Positions 1 through 8,746 of a stretch of DNA of 64,000 nucleotides are shown here, in pieces (within the stretch, counting starts at the first letter, position 1; each line of letters begins with the position of its first letter). The stretch lies in assembly GCF_004340465.1 (NCBI RefSeq), contig NZ_SLVV01000004.1:124001-188000 (forward strand), given 5' to 3'. Source of the stretch: Mesobacillus foraminis (GTDB taxonomy: Bacteria > Bacillota > Bacilli > Bacillales > Cytobacillaceae). Both the position numbers and the translations under genes were made by a program. Below the pieces are notes generated by a model that made no database searches, was not told where the DNA came from, and was given only the letters and a program-made list of their open reading frames with translations.

Positions 1-1218
1 ACATATTACTTCTAACACAATATGAAGGCCTGAATGTTCACCAATTACCCTGACTTTATTTCCAAAATTGCTTTGAATAGCTGCAAGTAATGTACGCTGT
101 TTTTTACGGTAAAGGGTTCTCATTTTATTTAAATGTCTTTGCCACAGACCTCCTTTCATAAAATGATACAGAGTATCCTGATGGAGACGGGAAACTGTCT
201 GCTTATAGATGGTAAAGTGTTCCCCGTACTTTTTTATGAGACTTAAAGGCAACACCAGATAGCTGATCCGAATAGAAGGAATCAGCGCCTTGGAGAATGT
301 CCCCAGGTAAATCACGTTTCCATTGCGATCGAGCCCTTGCAAGGATGGTATTGGTTTTCCTTTATAGCGATATTCACCGTCATAATCGTCTTCAATAATA
401 TAGGCACCCTTTTCTTCAGCCCATTTTAACAGGCCCATCCTTAGTGATATCGGCATGACCATGCCAAGGGGAAATTGGTGTGACGGTGTAACATATACTG
501 CATTGGCATGGGTTTGGTTTAACACTTTTAGGTTGATTCCGTCTCCTTCTAGGGGGATAGGAGCAACCTGTACTCCTAAATCTTCTAGGACCGTTCGAGT
601 GCGGTGGAATCCGGGATCTTCTATAGCATATATTTGTTCCCGGCCTATTAACAGGCATAAAAGCCCAATAAGGACCTGCGTTCCCGCTCCTATGACAATC
701 TGGTCCGCCGAGCATCTTACGCCCCTTGATGCATAAATATGCTTGACAATTTGCCGGCGAAACTCAGGCTCTCCTTGCGGATGTCCCATATGAAACAGTT
801 CCCCGCTGTCCTCATAAAGAGACTGTACAGCCAGCTTGCGCCATGCCTTGTACGGAAAGTGTTCGGTATCAATCTTCCCTGAATTGAAATCAATCAGCAC
901 ATCTTCTTTTACGTCGGTCGAATGCTGAACAGGTTCCTGGTCGGAAACGCGATCTTGGAAGAGATCATGATCCAGATTCTTAACAAATAAGCCGCTTCGA
1001 GGCCTGCTCTCAGCATAACCTTCGGCGCAAATCTGTTCATATGCGCCCTGGACTGTATTTAGGCTTAATCCTAGGTGCTTGGCTAAATTGCGTTTAGAGG
1101 GCAATTTTTCTTTTGGTTTTATTCTACCCGCTAAAATTTCTCTCCTAATGAAGTCTGCCAATTGAATGTACAGAGGTGTTTTACTTTCCTTATCTAAAAT
1201 TGGGGTCAGTTCGATCAT
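1..1218 (-). CDS. MocR/GabR-type regulator (GntR HTH plus aminotransferase-like domain), C-terminus cut by window edge
   Basis: 406 codons are open from an ATG at 1218, preceded by AGGAGAGGAATT, and the frame runs off base 1. Family proteins are usually about 470 residues, so roughly 60 are missing. Residues 1-75 form a GntR-type winged helix (the stretch LPSKRNLAKHLGLSLNTVQGA is visible in pieces). From about residue 110 the protein follows the fold-type I aminotransferase pattern, with a DDYDGEYRY stretch and GTFSKALIPSIR carrying the likely PLP lysine. MocR regulators use PLP or an amino-acid adduct as ligand. It is divergent from the GNAT gene at 1330, its likely target. The ligand cannot be inferred. 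Confidence 0.93.
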   Translation of the reverse strand, partial: MIELTPILDKESKTPLYIQLADFIRREILAGRIKPKEKLPSKRNLAKHLGLSLNTVQGAYEQICAEGYAESRPRSGLFVKNLDHDLFQDRVSDQEPVQHSTDVKEDVLIDFNSGKIDTEHFPYKAWRKLAVQSLYEDSGELFHMGHPQGEPEFRRQIVKHIYASRGVRCSADQIVIGAGTQVLIGLLCLLIGREQIYAIEDPGFHRTRTVLEDLGVQVAPIPLEGDGINLKVLNQTHANAVYVTPSHQFPLGMVMPISLRMGLLKWAEEKGAYIIEDDYDGEYRYKGKPIPSLQGLDRNGNVIYLGTFSKALIPSIRISYLVLPLSLIKKYGEHFTIYKQTVSRLHQDTLYHFMKGGLWQRHLNKMRTLYRKKQRTLLAAIQSNFGNKVRVIGEHSGLHIVLEVIC

Positions 1219-1239
1219 AATTCCTCTCCTATTTAACTG

Positions 1240-1304
1240 ATACCATTAAAATGATGTAATTTGGTTCTTTAAATTATACCAGATTATGATTCAATTAATG
1301 GTAA
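1240..1304. promoter_or_regulatory. Candidate MocR operator: two ATACCA direct repeats plus an inverted TGGTA copy
   Basis: The 111-bp divergent spacer holds ATACCA at 1240-1245 and again at 1276-1281. TTAATGGTA at 1295-1303 is the exact inverse of TACCATTAA at 1241-1249. GabR of B. subtilis is known to bind ATACCA direct repeats, so this matches the family's operator style. The assignment to the adjacent regulator is inference. Confidence 0.6.
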
Positions 1305-1329
1305 ACAGAGAGGAAAGGGGCAATAAGAA

Positions 1330-1767
1330 ATGAACAAAAAGATCTTCATTAAAGAACTGTCGAATAAGGAGGAGTGGCTGGAGGCCTTACCGGTTATGAA
1401 ACAATTGCGCACTCATCTTGATGAGGCTGCATATCTTCAATTAATAGAGGAAGCTGCTGAAAAAGAGGGCTATAAAATGGCTGCTTTATTTGAAGGTTCT
1501 AAAATCGCTGCGGTGATCGGCTTTATGCCCATGATCACCTTATATAATGGGAGATTCATCTGGGTCTGTGACCTGGTTACACATGAAGAAAGACGTTCAA
1601 AGGGATATGGGAAAGCATTGCTTCAGTTTGCAGAAAACTGGGCGCAGGAACACGATTACAAACTGGTTTCCCTTTCATCGGGATTACAGCGGGAGGAAGC
1701 ACATCGTTTTTATCAGGAGAAAATGGAATATGATAAGGTAAGCTATGTCTTTTTAAAAAAATTATGA
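1330..1767 (+). CDS. GNAT-family N-acetyltransferase
   Basis: 145 residues, a normal length for a single GNAT domain. The acetyl-CoA binding motif appears as ERRSKGYGKALLQ (about residues 89-101), preceded by the beta-4 strand IWVCDLVTH. The conserved C-terminal REEAHRFYQ segment is typical of small amine acetyltransferases. The ribosome-binding site GGAAAGGGG lies about 9 bases before the ATG. It is divergent from the MocR gene, with candidate operators between them. The substrate is unknown. Confidence 0.9.
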   Translation: MNKKIFIKELSNKEEWLEALPVMKQLRTHLDEAAYLQLIEEAAEKEGYKMAALFEGSKIAAVIGFMPMITLYNGRFIWVCDLVTHEERRSKGYGKALLQFAENWAQEHDYKLVSLSSGLQREEAHRFYQEKMEYDKVSYVFLKKL

Positions 1768-1781
1768 ACGTTATTCGCACG

Positions 1782-1809
1782 AAAGCCTCTCGCGCCTGCC
1801 GGAGGCTTT
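1782..1809. terminator. Bidirectional terminator hairpin
   Basis: AAAGCCTC pairs with GAGGCTTT across a 12-base loop, between the convergent GNAT and DUF3231 genes. Confidence 0.6.
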
Positions 1810-1815
1810 GCTTAA

Positions 1816-2817
1816 CTATTTTTTATGGCGGACAGCTTTCGGAGGAGATTCGAGCCACTTATGCTTGATCATGATGTTCATACCGTCCTCCGCATACAGC
1901 TGAATCTCCATTAATAATCTATTGTATGCAGCGGCGATATCCCTTCTCATGCTGGCTCCTAAACCAAGTCCGTAAAAGCCGATACCCATGGCAGTTAAAC
2001 TACCAGCAACGTACATCATCAGCTTGTCTGAAAAGACATATTCCGTTGTATCGGTTACCTGAGAATCCCAATACAAGCCTGCCGGAAGATGATCCTCTTT
2101 TAAGAATGTGCTGAATATTTCACAATGCTTCTCCGCAATCTCTTTTCCTCTTATAAAATGCTTGGATATTTCCTTTGATTTTGCCACTTGGCTGAAGCCC
2201 AGCATCACTGATGCTCCCAGAGAATTTCTTTGAAAATTGGCATACAGATTTGTCACTTCTGTAGACAGCAATGGTCTTCGATCTCCAAAAATTCCTGTAA
2301 GAAAACCTTGTTCCTCGATAAAATCTGCGCTCTCAGCTGGCTCCAGGAATGGAGAATGAATGTAAAGTCCATTTACGATCAAAGCATTTTTTGCAAGATT
2401 ATAGAGACGTATGGAATCTGAAAGGCACTTTTCAAATAGATCTGTCGTATCCTTCCGTACTGCGAGTGAAAGATTCACAGCATGGCTCCTCATGCCCACC
2501 CTTCCAAACTGGTGCAAAAATTCAAGGATAAAACTGTCTGAAAACAATTCTGAATTGCTGGAGGAAGTTACGTCATTATCTAACGAAAAGCCAAACGGAA
2601 TAGGATAACTCTCTTCTTTAAATAAAGCAGAAATAATTTCTAAATGCTCCAAAGCGCCCTGGTAGGCATCCTGAACAATAATTTTTATACTTTCATCTTT
2701 TGTTATATGTAAAAAATAACTTAGTATACATGCCTGTGCACTATCCCCCATATAAGTTCCCCATAGCTGGGAAATTTCTTGAGAAGTTAAACGATCAAGA
2801 TTGTTCTCTTCCATCAT
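1816..2817 (-). CDS. DUF3231 family protein
   Basis: 333 residues made of two related helical halves (about 1-165 and 175-330), each beginning near a LTSQEISQLWGTY- or LLSTEVTNLYANF-like segment and containing a Gly-rich hydrophobic stretch. This is the layout of the DUF3231 family, common in spore-forming Bacillaceae and probably with a ferritin-like helical fold. GGAGGAAGC precedes the ATG. No catalytic residues are recognised. Family knowledge suggests a spore or coat link, but nothing nearby proves it. Confidence 0.8.
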   Translation of the reverse strand: MMEENNLDRLTSQEISQLWGTYMGDSAQACILSYFLHITKDESIKIIVQDAYQGALEHLEIISALFKEESYPIPFGFSLDNDVTSSSNSELFSDSFILEFLHQFGRVGMRSHAVNLSLAVRKDTTDLFEKCLSDSIRLYNLAKNALIVNGLYIHSPFLEPAESADFIEEQGFLTGIFGDRRPLLSTEVTNLYANFQRNSLGASVMLGFSQVAKSKEISKHFIRGKEIAEKHCEIFSTFLKEDHLPAGLYWDSQVTDTTEYVFSDKLMMYVAGSLTAMGIGFYGLGLGASMRRDIAAAYNRLLMEIQLYAEDGMNIMIKHKWLESPPKAVRHKK

Positions 2818-2938
2818 GCTTCCTCCATCACTACCCTATTTTTTCACAGTGAGCTGCCTGCATTTTTGTTTTGTTAGTATACTTCTTTCGCAAGAATTTA
2901 TTCTTCAACATTATTCCTTATGAATTCGTATGAGATTA

Positions 2939-2963
2939 GTTTAAATTGATTTTTAATGGGTAT
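2939..2963 (+). promoter_or_regulatory. Sigma-B promoter
   Basis: GTTTAA (2939-2944), a 13-bp spacer and GGGTAT (2958-2963) match the general-stress sigma-B consensus exactly. It lies 31 bases before the ykvS-like start and should drive it and the following STAS gene. Confidence 0.8.
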
Positions 2964-2993
2964 AAACTTTTATACCGAGGAGGAATGAGGACA

Positions 2994-3191
2994 ATGAAAA
3001 CTGCGAGAGCAAAAATTGGGGATCAGATTATTTCCCAAAATAAAATTAAAGGGATTGTAACAAAAATAAACGAAAATTCCGTTATTATCGACATTCTGGA
3101 AAATAACAGCGACCTTGAGTTTCCAAATAACAAGACGGTAATCTCACATAAGCATTATGAGCTTTCGAAGGAACAAGCCCTGCTGCACTAA
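2994..3191 (+). CDS. ykvS: YkvS-like (DUF2187) small protein
   Basis: 65 residues from the ATG at 2994, which has AGGAGG 9 bases upstream. Upstream in-frame ATGs at 2946 and 2985 overlap the -10 element or the Shine-Dalgarno and are unlikely starts. The sequence is a small beta-barrel-like domain (KIGDQIISQNKIKGIVTKI) with a SHKHYE segment, typical of DUF2187/YkvS. Its function is unknown. It sits directly behind a perfect sigma-B promoter and 69 bases before an RsbR-type gene, suggesting general-stress expression. Confidence 0.8.
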   Translation: MKTARAKIGDQIISQNKIKGIVTKINENSVIIDILENNSDLEFPNNKTVISHKHYELSKEQALLH

Positions 3192-3260
3192 AGGCAGAAA
3201 GTAAACAATATTTCTCAATACATATAAATTTTATTGTGCAATTCAGCAGTCAAAGGGTGA

Positions 3261-4070
3261 ATGGTAGTGGAAAAATTCATAAATAAATTATTTGAAAACA
3301 ACTCCAAGCAAATCGAGAATTACTGGAAAACTGAAATGGAAGAGGCTATTAAAAAAGAGAAAAGTGCCTCCGCCTTTAATGAACCATTAACCCTTGAATT
3401 ATTTACAATTATTTTTGAAAGCATAAAGAAAGTAGATACTCAAATTACATCAGATTTGCAGTTCTTTTATTCAAAAATTCTAGAATACAATGGGTCGATA
3501 AATTTCATCACTCTTGGATTTCAGTCATTTCGGCGAGTCGCATTGAAAGTGCTCATTCATGAAGAATTGACAAGGGAAGAAATCCTGACGATCTATAATT
3601 ATATTGACCGCTGGTTTGATCCCGTCATTTCACAAGTCGTGAATAATTGCTCCCAGACACTAGAAAATACCTTTACAGAACAGAAGCAAGCATTAAAGGA
3701 GCTCTCCGCTCCTGTCATCGAATTGTTTGATCAGATAGCGGTTATGCCCCTGGTAGGAAATATAAATGATGATCGGGCCAAAAACATAAAGGACAATCTT
3801 TTAATCGGTATAGCAAAGAATCAGGCTTCAATCGTCTTTATCGATATCAGCGGTGTCCCTGTTGTGGATACCTTTGTTGCCCAAAACCTGATTGACACTG
3901 CAAGAGCGACCAGGCTCTTGGGTGCTGAATGCATCCTGGTGGGCACCAGACCCGAAATCGCCCAGACAATTGTCAACCTTGGTATTGACCTGAGCGAAAT
4001 CCGCACGTTTAATTCTCTTCACAAAGGATTATTATATGCTTTAGAAAAATTGAATATCTCTATTAACTAA
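3261..4070 (+). CDS. RsbR-type stressosome protein (RsbRD-like N-domain plus STAS)
   Basis: 269 residues: a helical non-haem globin-like N-terminal domain (about 1-140), a linker helix, and a STAS domain (150-265). The STAS core holds IDISGVPVVDT and RPEIAQTIVNLGIDLS, near-identical in type to RsbRA. Thr204 (in VVDT) and Thr236 (in IAQT) match the threonines phosphorylated by RsbT in stressosomes. Length fits RsbR paralogues such as YqhA/RsbRD. No rsbS, rsbT or rsbX lies in the window, so it would join a complex encoded elsewhere. Probably cotranscribed with the ykvS-like gene from sigma-B. Confidence 0.88.
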   Translation: MVVEKFINKLFENNSKQIENYWKTEMEEAIKKEKSASAFNEPLTLELFTIIFESIKKVDTQITSDLQFFYSKILEYNGSINFITLGFQSFRRVALKVLIHEELTREEILTIYNYIDRWFDPVISQVVNNCSQTLENTFTEQKQALKELSAPVIELFDQIAVMPLVGNINDDRAKNIKDNLLIGIAKNQASIVFIDISGVPVVDTFVAQNLIDTARATRLLGAECILVGTRPEIAQTIVNLGIDLSEIRTFNSLHKGLLYALEKLNISIN

Positions 4071-4083
4071 GGAAGTAAAATTC

Positions 4084-4133
4084 AAAGACTGCAGACTAGT
4101 TGAAAAGTTAACTTGTCTGCAGTCTTTCCTTTT
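4084..4133 (+). terminator. Intrinsic terminator
   Basis: A long near-perfect hairpin (AAAGACTGCAGAC arm repeated inverted) followed by TTTCCTTTT ends the STAS transcript. Confidence 0.8.
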
Positions 4134-4193
4134 CCCGGCAGAATTCAGTAGTTCCTAGCTATCCTCTTTAAGTTAGAGTGATTCATGCGAATA

Positions 4194-5054
4194 TTACCTT
4201 GTATCGGAAGGAAGCAATCGGACATGCATTAAATATTGTGTGACTCGCCTGTCTTCTTCATTTGGGTAACTGAATTTATGCCCTGCTGCAACCTTCCTGG
4301 AGGTTGAGCGAAACAAGTCAATCATTAAAGATAATGCCTCCCATACGCTTGGTACATTTCCATCTGAATATGTGTGGAGCAGCTTTTGATATATATCTTC
4401 CCCGGCGTACCGCTGTAGATGCTTTCCGCATTTCCCAAGGCTAATGGAATAACCATGCTTCATACCAACTTCCCATTCAAGCATTTTTAGAAGCATTTTC
4501 CTGCATATATCCATATGGTCCTGAGCATAAATCATTTCGTTTCTCCACAATCCTTTTGCTACATATGTCGTTACCCACCAGAATTCATTGCAGCAATCAT
4601 CATACATCTCGGCCGACGGTTGTTTTACCCAATAGTGACGATCGGATGGAGCCGCAAGACCTGGCATTGCATCATCCTTATCTAGTAAAATAACGGTTAG
4701 GCTGTCTTCCCTGCAATACCTCAATTTGTCCTCAGCCGGAATTAAGGTTAAATCAATTCGATTTCCGTCAGTAAACAGCATTAAATAGGCAAACCGGTTC
4801 CTTGGTTGAGACGGATATAAAACCGATTCATCCGGTTTTTGCATGATGATCCGTTCCCCGAAAACATTAATCCAGTCAGGATCGATGATAAAGGATTCCA
4901 GATCGGTGACCAGGTAAACGATATCATAATCCATAAAGATGTCTTGGTTCGTATTAGGGTTGGCCCGTGAGCCGTTCATCCCAACCGCCCGCACTCTCTC
5001 ATCCTCCATTGCCACTTGTAAAATTAGTTCCATCATCCTTTCATATGAACGCAT
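4194..5054 (-). CDS. aadK: Aminoglycoside 6-adenylyltransferase, AadK type
   Basis: 286 residues from the ATG at 5054 (MRSYERMMELIL), matching the 280-300 residues of ANT(6) enzymes. GGGGGATT precedes it. The frame is open further upstream, but that part is low-complexity and has no family similarity. The nucleotidyltransferase signature GSRANPNTNQD-F-DYD is near residues 30-45. The family adenylates streptomycin at the 6-position. In Bacillus, aadK is an intrinsic chromosomal gene giving low-level resistance, and nothing here suggests mobility. It appears monocistronic. Confidence 0.92.
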   Translation of the reverse strand: MRSYERMMELILQVAMEDERVRAVGMNGSRANPNTNQDIFMDYDIVYLVTDLESFIIDPDWINVFGERIIMQKPDESVLYPSQPRNRFAYLMLFTDGNRIDLTLIPAEDKLRYCREDSLTVILLDKDDAMPGLAAPSDRHYWVKQPSAEMYDDCCNEFWWVTTYVAKGLWRNEMIYAQDHMDICRKMLLKMLEWEVGMKHGYSISLGKCGKHLQRYAGEDIYQKLLHTYSDGNVPSVWEALSLMIDLFRSTSRKVAAGHKFSYPNEEDRRVTQYLMHVRLLPSDTR

Positions 5055-5253
5055 ATTAAATCCCCCATTTTTTAATTTTTTTTCCGAAAGTGCACAGACA
5101 TGTTGTCTTAAGACTTCGGTGGGAACAGGGGGAAATCCCCCTAAATCTTTTATTTTGGGGTATATAGATAAAACTAAGGTTCGATAAAAAAAATATAGAA
5201 ATAGAAACGTCTGTAACAAGGAGAGTTAAGGTAGCTTAGGGGATTATAGCTAG

Positions 5254-5427
5254 ATGATGTCTATGTTGCCTATCATGCGACCTCGATTTGAACTAGCAGA
5301 TAGCCCTAATGGTCAATCCTTTGTATTTATTGAATACCCGTGCTGGGGTATTGTTAACACCGCGGCATTTTTCACTGTCAGGAATTTAAAAAATACCCTG
5401 CGGCAAGTTCAGGCAAACATCCAGTAA
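5254..5427 (+). CDS. Small hypothetical ORF, 57 residues
   Basis: An open frame of 57 codons in an otherwise empty stretch. It contains an FELADSPNGQSFVFIEYP segment of plausible protein composition. AGGGG lies about 11 bases before the ATG, a weak site. Function is unknown and it may be a remnant. Confidence 0.35.
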   Translation: MMSMLPIMRPRFELADSPNGQSFVFIEYPCWGIVNTAAFFTVRNLKNTLRQVQANIQ

Positions 5428-5525
5428 TATAGGATAAACTTTCTTAAAGTTTTTAAGGTGCAGAAAAAAATATGGCATTGGCCTGGAGTGATTACCATAC
5501 AGTTTCAGCAATTAAAGGACAATCT

Positions 5526-5699
5526 TTATTCCTTTAGCAATTTGTCAATTTTGCGTTCAATGCGCTTTAACTTCTTATCAAATTTACGATAAGTCATATA
5601 GCCGGTAATAGCCTTGGCTAAAAAGAAGACCACCGCTGCGATTGCTATTAATATGTAATTACTTCCCGCCCTATGAAGCCACTCATTCAGTTGATCCAA
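5526..5699 (-). CDS. Small single-span membrane protein with basic helical tail
   Basis: 57 residues if initiated at the TTG at 5699, with GGGG about 8 bases upstream and stops in frame before it. The layout is a short amphipathic N-terminus (DQLNEWLHRAG), one hydrophobic span (YILIAIAAVVFFLAKAI, about residues 15-31), then a charged helix with heptad character (KFDKKLKRIERKIDKLLKE). This resembles small Bacillus membrane peptides of unknown role. It is not close enough to either neighbour to be an obvious operon member. Confidence 0.6.
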   Translation of the reverse strand: MDQLNEWLHRAGSNYILIAIAAVVFFLAKAITGYMTYRKFDKKLKRIERKIDKLLKE

Positions 5700-5845
5700 T
5701 TCGCTAACCCCATTTAGTTTTGCTTACTATGATATCCGATTCCGTTGAATATTATGAATTTCATTACGTGCCTTTTTCTATTAAAACGGATAGACGCTCA
5801 ATCTTCACGTGTTTTCATTAGGTCTTAATTAATAAAAAACCTTGT

Positions 5846-6688
5846 TTAACCATTCTTAATAATAATCTCCAGTTGGTTCAGGATATCTTGTCTGTAAGAA
5901 GCCATTTCAAACTGAGAATTATCCAATCGGGTTTTTTTCATCTGTAATTTGCTGTATATGACTGATTCAAGACTTTTCCTGGCCTGAAGTACCTTTAATG
6001 TTCCTTCCAAACCATCAGCACCGATCTCTCGACCAAAACCCTGCTGTGTGTAGTATTGAACAAATCCATTAAACCAATCTTCCGGTCTTTCCCCTGCCGC
6101 TTTTGTAAAAGACTTGCTAACATCCTTTTGGTCTACGTAAAAAAGCAACGGTTCCAAGGGTTCTATAATTTTCGCTAACCGTTCAATGTACCTAATCATA
6201 GGGTCATCCTTGACACCATATTTGACCATGCCTATGGTTACAGGATTCTGAATAAAACAGCATTCAAAAATGTAAATTTTTTCTTCGTGAAGTGCTTTAC
6301 GGCAAAATTCCTGCCATTTTTCGGTTATCAATTCTATATGAATGTCCAAAGGCAATTCGTAAATATCATGGTCATAAAGTACTTTCTTCAGAGAGTCAGG
6401 CAGTTCACTACTAAGCTTGAATCGAGAGATGATATAACCATTTTTTCTTTCTTCCCCCGTGCCCGCTAAGGCGGTTTTAAAATCACCGTTTCCTCTTAAC
6501 AAATCCGTATATTCCTCTTTTGAAAAATAGGATACTCCATCATAGTCTGCAGGGTGATTCAAATTTCCCTCCAGAAATAACTGGGTTTCGATATCATTTT
6601 CAAGAAGAATGTCGTGGATTAGCTGAGCTGTCGTTGATTTACCTGATCCTGGCAGCCCTTCTACTAAAATGAGTTTTGTTCTTTCCAT
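5846..6688 (-). CDS. P-loop NTPase/kinase-like protein
   Basis: 280 residues. A Walker A motif, EGLPGSGKST, occupies residues 10-19. A later FECCFIQNP segment may be the Walker B/acceptor region of small-molecule kinases. The layout resembles thymidylate- or adenylate-kinase-like proteins, but no substrate-specific motif is recognised. GGGGGAAAACGT precedes the ATG. Monocistronic by position. Function not assigned. Confidence 0.75.
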   Translation of the reverse strand: MERTKLILVEGLPGSGKSTTAQLIHDILLENDIETQLFLEGNLNHPADYDGVSYFSKEEYTDLLRGNGDFKTALAGTGEERKNGYIISRFKLSSELPDSLKKVLYDHDIYELPLDIHIELITEKWQEFCRKALHEEKIYIFECCFIQNPVTIGMVKYGVKDDPMIRYIERLAKIIEPLEPLLFYVDQKDVSKSFTKAAGERPEDWFNGFVQYYTQQGFGREIGADGLEGTLKVLQARKSLESVIYSKLQMKKTRLDNSQFEMASYRQDILNQLEIIIKNG

Positions 6689-6824
6689 ACGTTTTCCCCC
6701 AGTCTTCCTATTCTATATTTACATCATTTTCGTAACTGTTTTGAGTTCCCAGTTTAATGTATAAAAAAAACCATTTTAATAATCCTAAAAGAGGAACAAT
6801 TTAAATGGAAAAGAGGGATACGCC

Positions 6825-7682
6825 GTGTTTTATTATAAAGAAGAGCTCATTAACCCGATTGTCCCAGATCAGCCGGATCCAGCTGCAGCAAGGGTTTTAC
6901 AGGAAATACTTGGCGGCCATTATGGTGAAATGCGTACAATGATGCAGTTTTTCTTCCAAAGCTCTAATTTCAGAGGCAAGGACACTCAATTTCGTGATTT
7001 AATCAGAGGGATTTTTTTGGAAGAGATTGCACATGTCGAGCTAGTTCAAAACACGATAAATCAATTATTAAACGGCTCAGGAGAATCCAATGCACCTGGA
7101 GATTCAGGAGCAGATCATGCGCCACTTGACGAGACAGTTTTACATGCAAACCCTCATCATTATATTATCGGTGCACAGGCTTCCCTTCCCGTCGATGCAG
7201 CCGGAAACCCGTGGAACGGCTCATGGGTCTACAGCCATGGCAACTTAATCGGTGACTTGCTTGATAACCTTATTCTAGAATCTACCGGGGTCCTGCAAAA
7301 AAGCCGAATTTATGAAATGAGCTCCAATAAAACGTTCCGTGAAACACTTGCATTCTTAATCGTTAGGGATAATGCCCATCAAAATGCTTACGCCAAAGCT
7401 TTGGAGACATTGGGCGTAAATTGGGGCAAGCTTTTTCCGGTCCCTAACTATGACATTAATAAATATCCTGAATGCAGAAAATATGTGGAACTGGGTTACC
7501 ACAATGTTCAATTTAACTTTAGGCTTGATCAAACAAGGATTGGTGAAATATTCTCCGGGCAAACACCAAGCCGGAATGGTGGAGATCTTGCTGTCGTAGA
7601 ACCGCCGCAAGGATTCCCTGTTCCATTAATGCCAGAAATGCCTAATGAACATAGTCCGGGAACCAAAGATATGAATTTCTAA
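6825..7682 (+). CDS. Manganese (non-haem) catalase family protein
   Basis: 285 residues, initiated at GTG with AGAGGGATACGCC upstream; the nearby ATG at 6805 is out of frame. The di-manganese four-helix core shows GGHYGEMRT (Glu), LEEIAHVELV (Glu and His), ESTGVLQKSR (Glu) and VRDNAHQNAY (His), the ligand set of Mn catalases such as YdbD and the spore-coat CotJC group. The predicted activity is H2O2 disproportionation. The C-terminal tail is Pro-rich, as in family members. No PerR box was seen upstream. Confidence 0.92.
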   Translation: MFYYKEELINPIVPDQPDPAAARVLQEILGGHYGEMRTMMQFFFQSSNFRGKDTQFRDLIRGIFLEEIAHVELVQNTINQLLNGSGESNAPGDSGADHAPLDETVLHANPHHYIIGAQASLPVDAAGNPWNGSWVYSHGNLIGDLLDNLILESTGVLQKSRIYEMSSNKTFRETLAFLIVRDNAHQNAYAKALETLGVNWGKLFPVPNYDINKYPECRKYVELGYHNVQFNFRLDQTRIGEIFSGQTPSRNGGDLAVVEPPQGFPVPLMPEMPNEHSPGTKDMNF

Positions 7683-7707
7683 TAACCATATCTAATAATC
7701 AAACGAT

Positions 7708-7762
7708 GCAGCGTGCCTGGTCCCCTTTACTGCTTTAAAGCGCAGCGGGTCAGGCACGCTGC
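7708..7762. terminator. Long hairpin between convergent genes, repeat-like
   Basis: GCAGCGTGCCTG (7708-7719) is perfectly complementary to CAGGCACGCTGC (7751-7762). The loop holds a smaller palindrome, GCTTTAAAGC. It can terminate both flanking genes, though no long U-run follows. The GC-rich CAGGCAC arms resemble dispersed Bacillaceae intergenic repeats. No second copy was seen here. Confidence 0.6.
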
Positions 7763-7784
7763 AGTGCTTTATTGCGTAAAAGTT

Positions 7785-8246
7785 TTATTTTTTGTTATTG
7801 TCCTCATAATCTTTCTCGGACATTACACATATATTGTTCCTTTTTAGCAGGGCGGATGTTACTCCATCCCCGGCAATGATTTTCCCCGAGAATTCACCAT
7901 TATAGATGGCCGCACTCCCACATGAAGGGCTATACTCCTTAAGTACTACTGCCGTTGCGTTAAGTTCTGTTGCTTTTTGAAGTGTCAGGCGGGCTCCTCT
8001 TATGTACATTTCGGTTACATCGCGACCTGATTTTTCAATCACTCTCGCCTTTCCATCCAGAACATCGTCTCCGGTCCCGCCGATGATTTCAGCAGGTTCC
8101 CTTGGAGTTGAAAAACCTGCCAGGAGTTCGGGGCAGACAGGAAGAGCTTTGTTCTCCTTTACTAGCTTTTGAAGCTGCAAGTTTAAAGAATGAGTTTCAT
8201 TGTACCGTACCTCCAGCCCAGCTAAGCAAGAACTAATAAGGATCAT
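7785..8246 (-). CDS. DUF523 family [4Fe-4S] protein, TudS-like
   Basis: 153 residues. The three DUF523 cysteines are present: Cys7 in SSCLAG, Cys38 in VCPE and Cys109 in SPSCG. VRYNE and TPREP are also conserved. The characterised family member TudS is a thiouracil desulfidase that binds an oxygen-sensitive [4Fe-4S] cluster through three cysteines. The role here (salvage of thiolated nucleobases) is inferred by family only. The upstream region has no clear regulatory site. Confidence 0.85.
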   Translation of the reverse strand: MILISSCLAGLEVRYNETHSLNLQLQKLVKENKALPVCPELLAGFSTPREPAEIIGGTGDDVLDGKARVIEKSGRDVTEMYIRGARLTLQKATELNATAVVLKEYSPSCGSAAIYNGEFSGKIIAGDGVTSALLKRNNICVMSEKDYEDNNKK

Positions 8247-8408
8247 TTTCCTTCACCTCAATTTAGGTCAAAGACTCGCCATGTAAAAAAGTGTTAATTG
8301 GGCTAATGTGAAGACATTTGACGACAGACTTGACCAGACATTTTAAATGTAACAATCCTTTCTAAATTCCTCTTCCACACAATTAAGAATAACAGAACCC
8401 TGTCAAAG

Positions 8409-8558
8409 TTAATCTCGTTTTCTTTCATTTTTATCATCATTGCGCTCCAACAGGCTCACTCGCATAAAAACAAATAAGCGCGTATTCCCCCTTTTAGTTC
8501 GTTTCACCGAAATAAAACTTTCTATGTCCCAGATGACGGCATCAATCTTCTTTTCCAT
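8409..8558 (-). CDS. Doubtful small ORF, 49 residues
   Basis: Very basic and acidic peptide (MEKKIDAVIWDIESF start, DDKNERKRD end) with no evident Shine-Dalgarno. It is the only plausible protein in the 8247-8746 gap; the rest of that gap shows nothing I can name beyond the leader of the next gene. Confidence 0.25.
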   Translation of the reverse strand: MEKKIDAVIWDIESFISVKRTKRGNTRLFVFMRVSLLERNDDKNERKRD

Positions 8559-8746
8559 AAATGATATGGTGCATCCGCCGGAAAATAAACACATAATCAG
8601 TATAATTATACATTTTCCAGGTCCAAATGCCCCACTATTGAGGAGGTTTATTCGTTCAGGAAAAGAGATAATATATAGAATAGACTTTTTGCCCCGTTAA
8701 ATACCTCTACAATGCGGGGAACTTACAATGATAGGAGGAAAACTAC

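Noticed and set aside
4194-5219. aadK and the IS remnant as signs of a resistance island
   Set aside because: aadK is a native chromosomal gene in Bacillus and no mobile element adjoins it; the IS relic is 12 kb away.
8440-8700. 86-codon plus-strand ORF
   Set aside because: No start signal; it covers the leader of the LapA-like gene.
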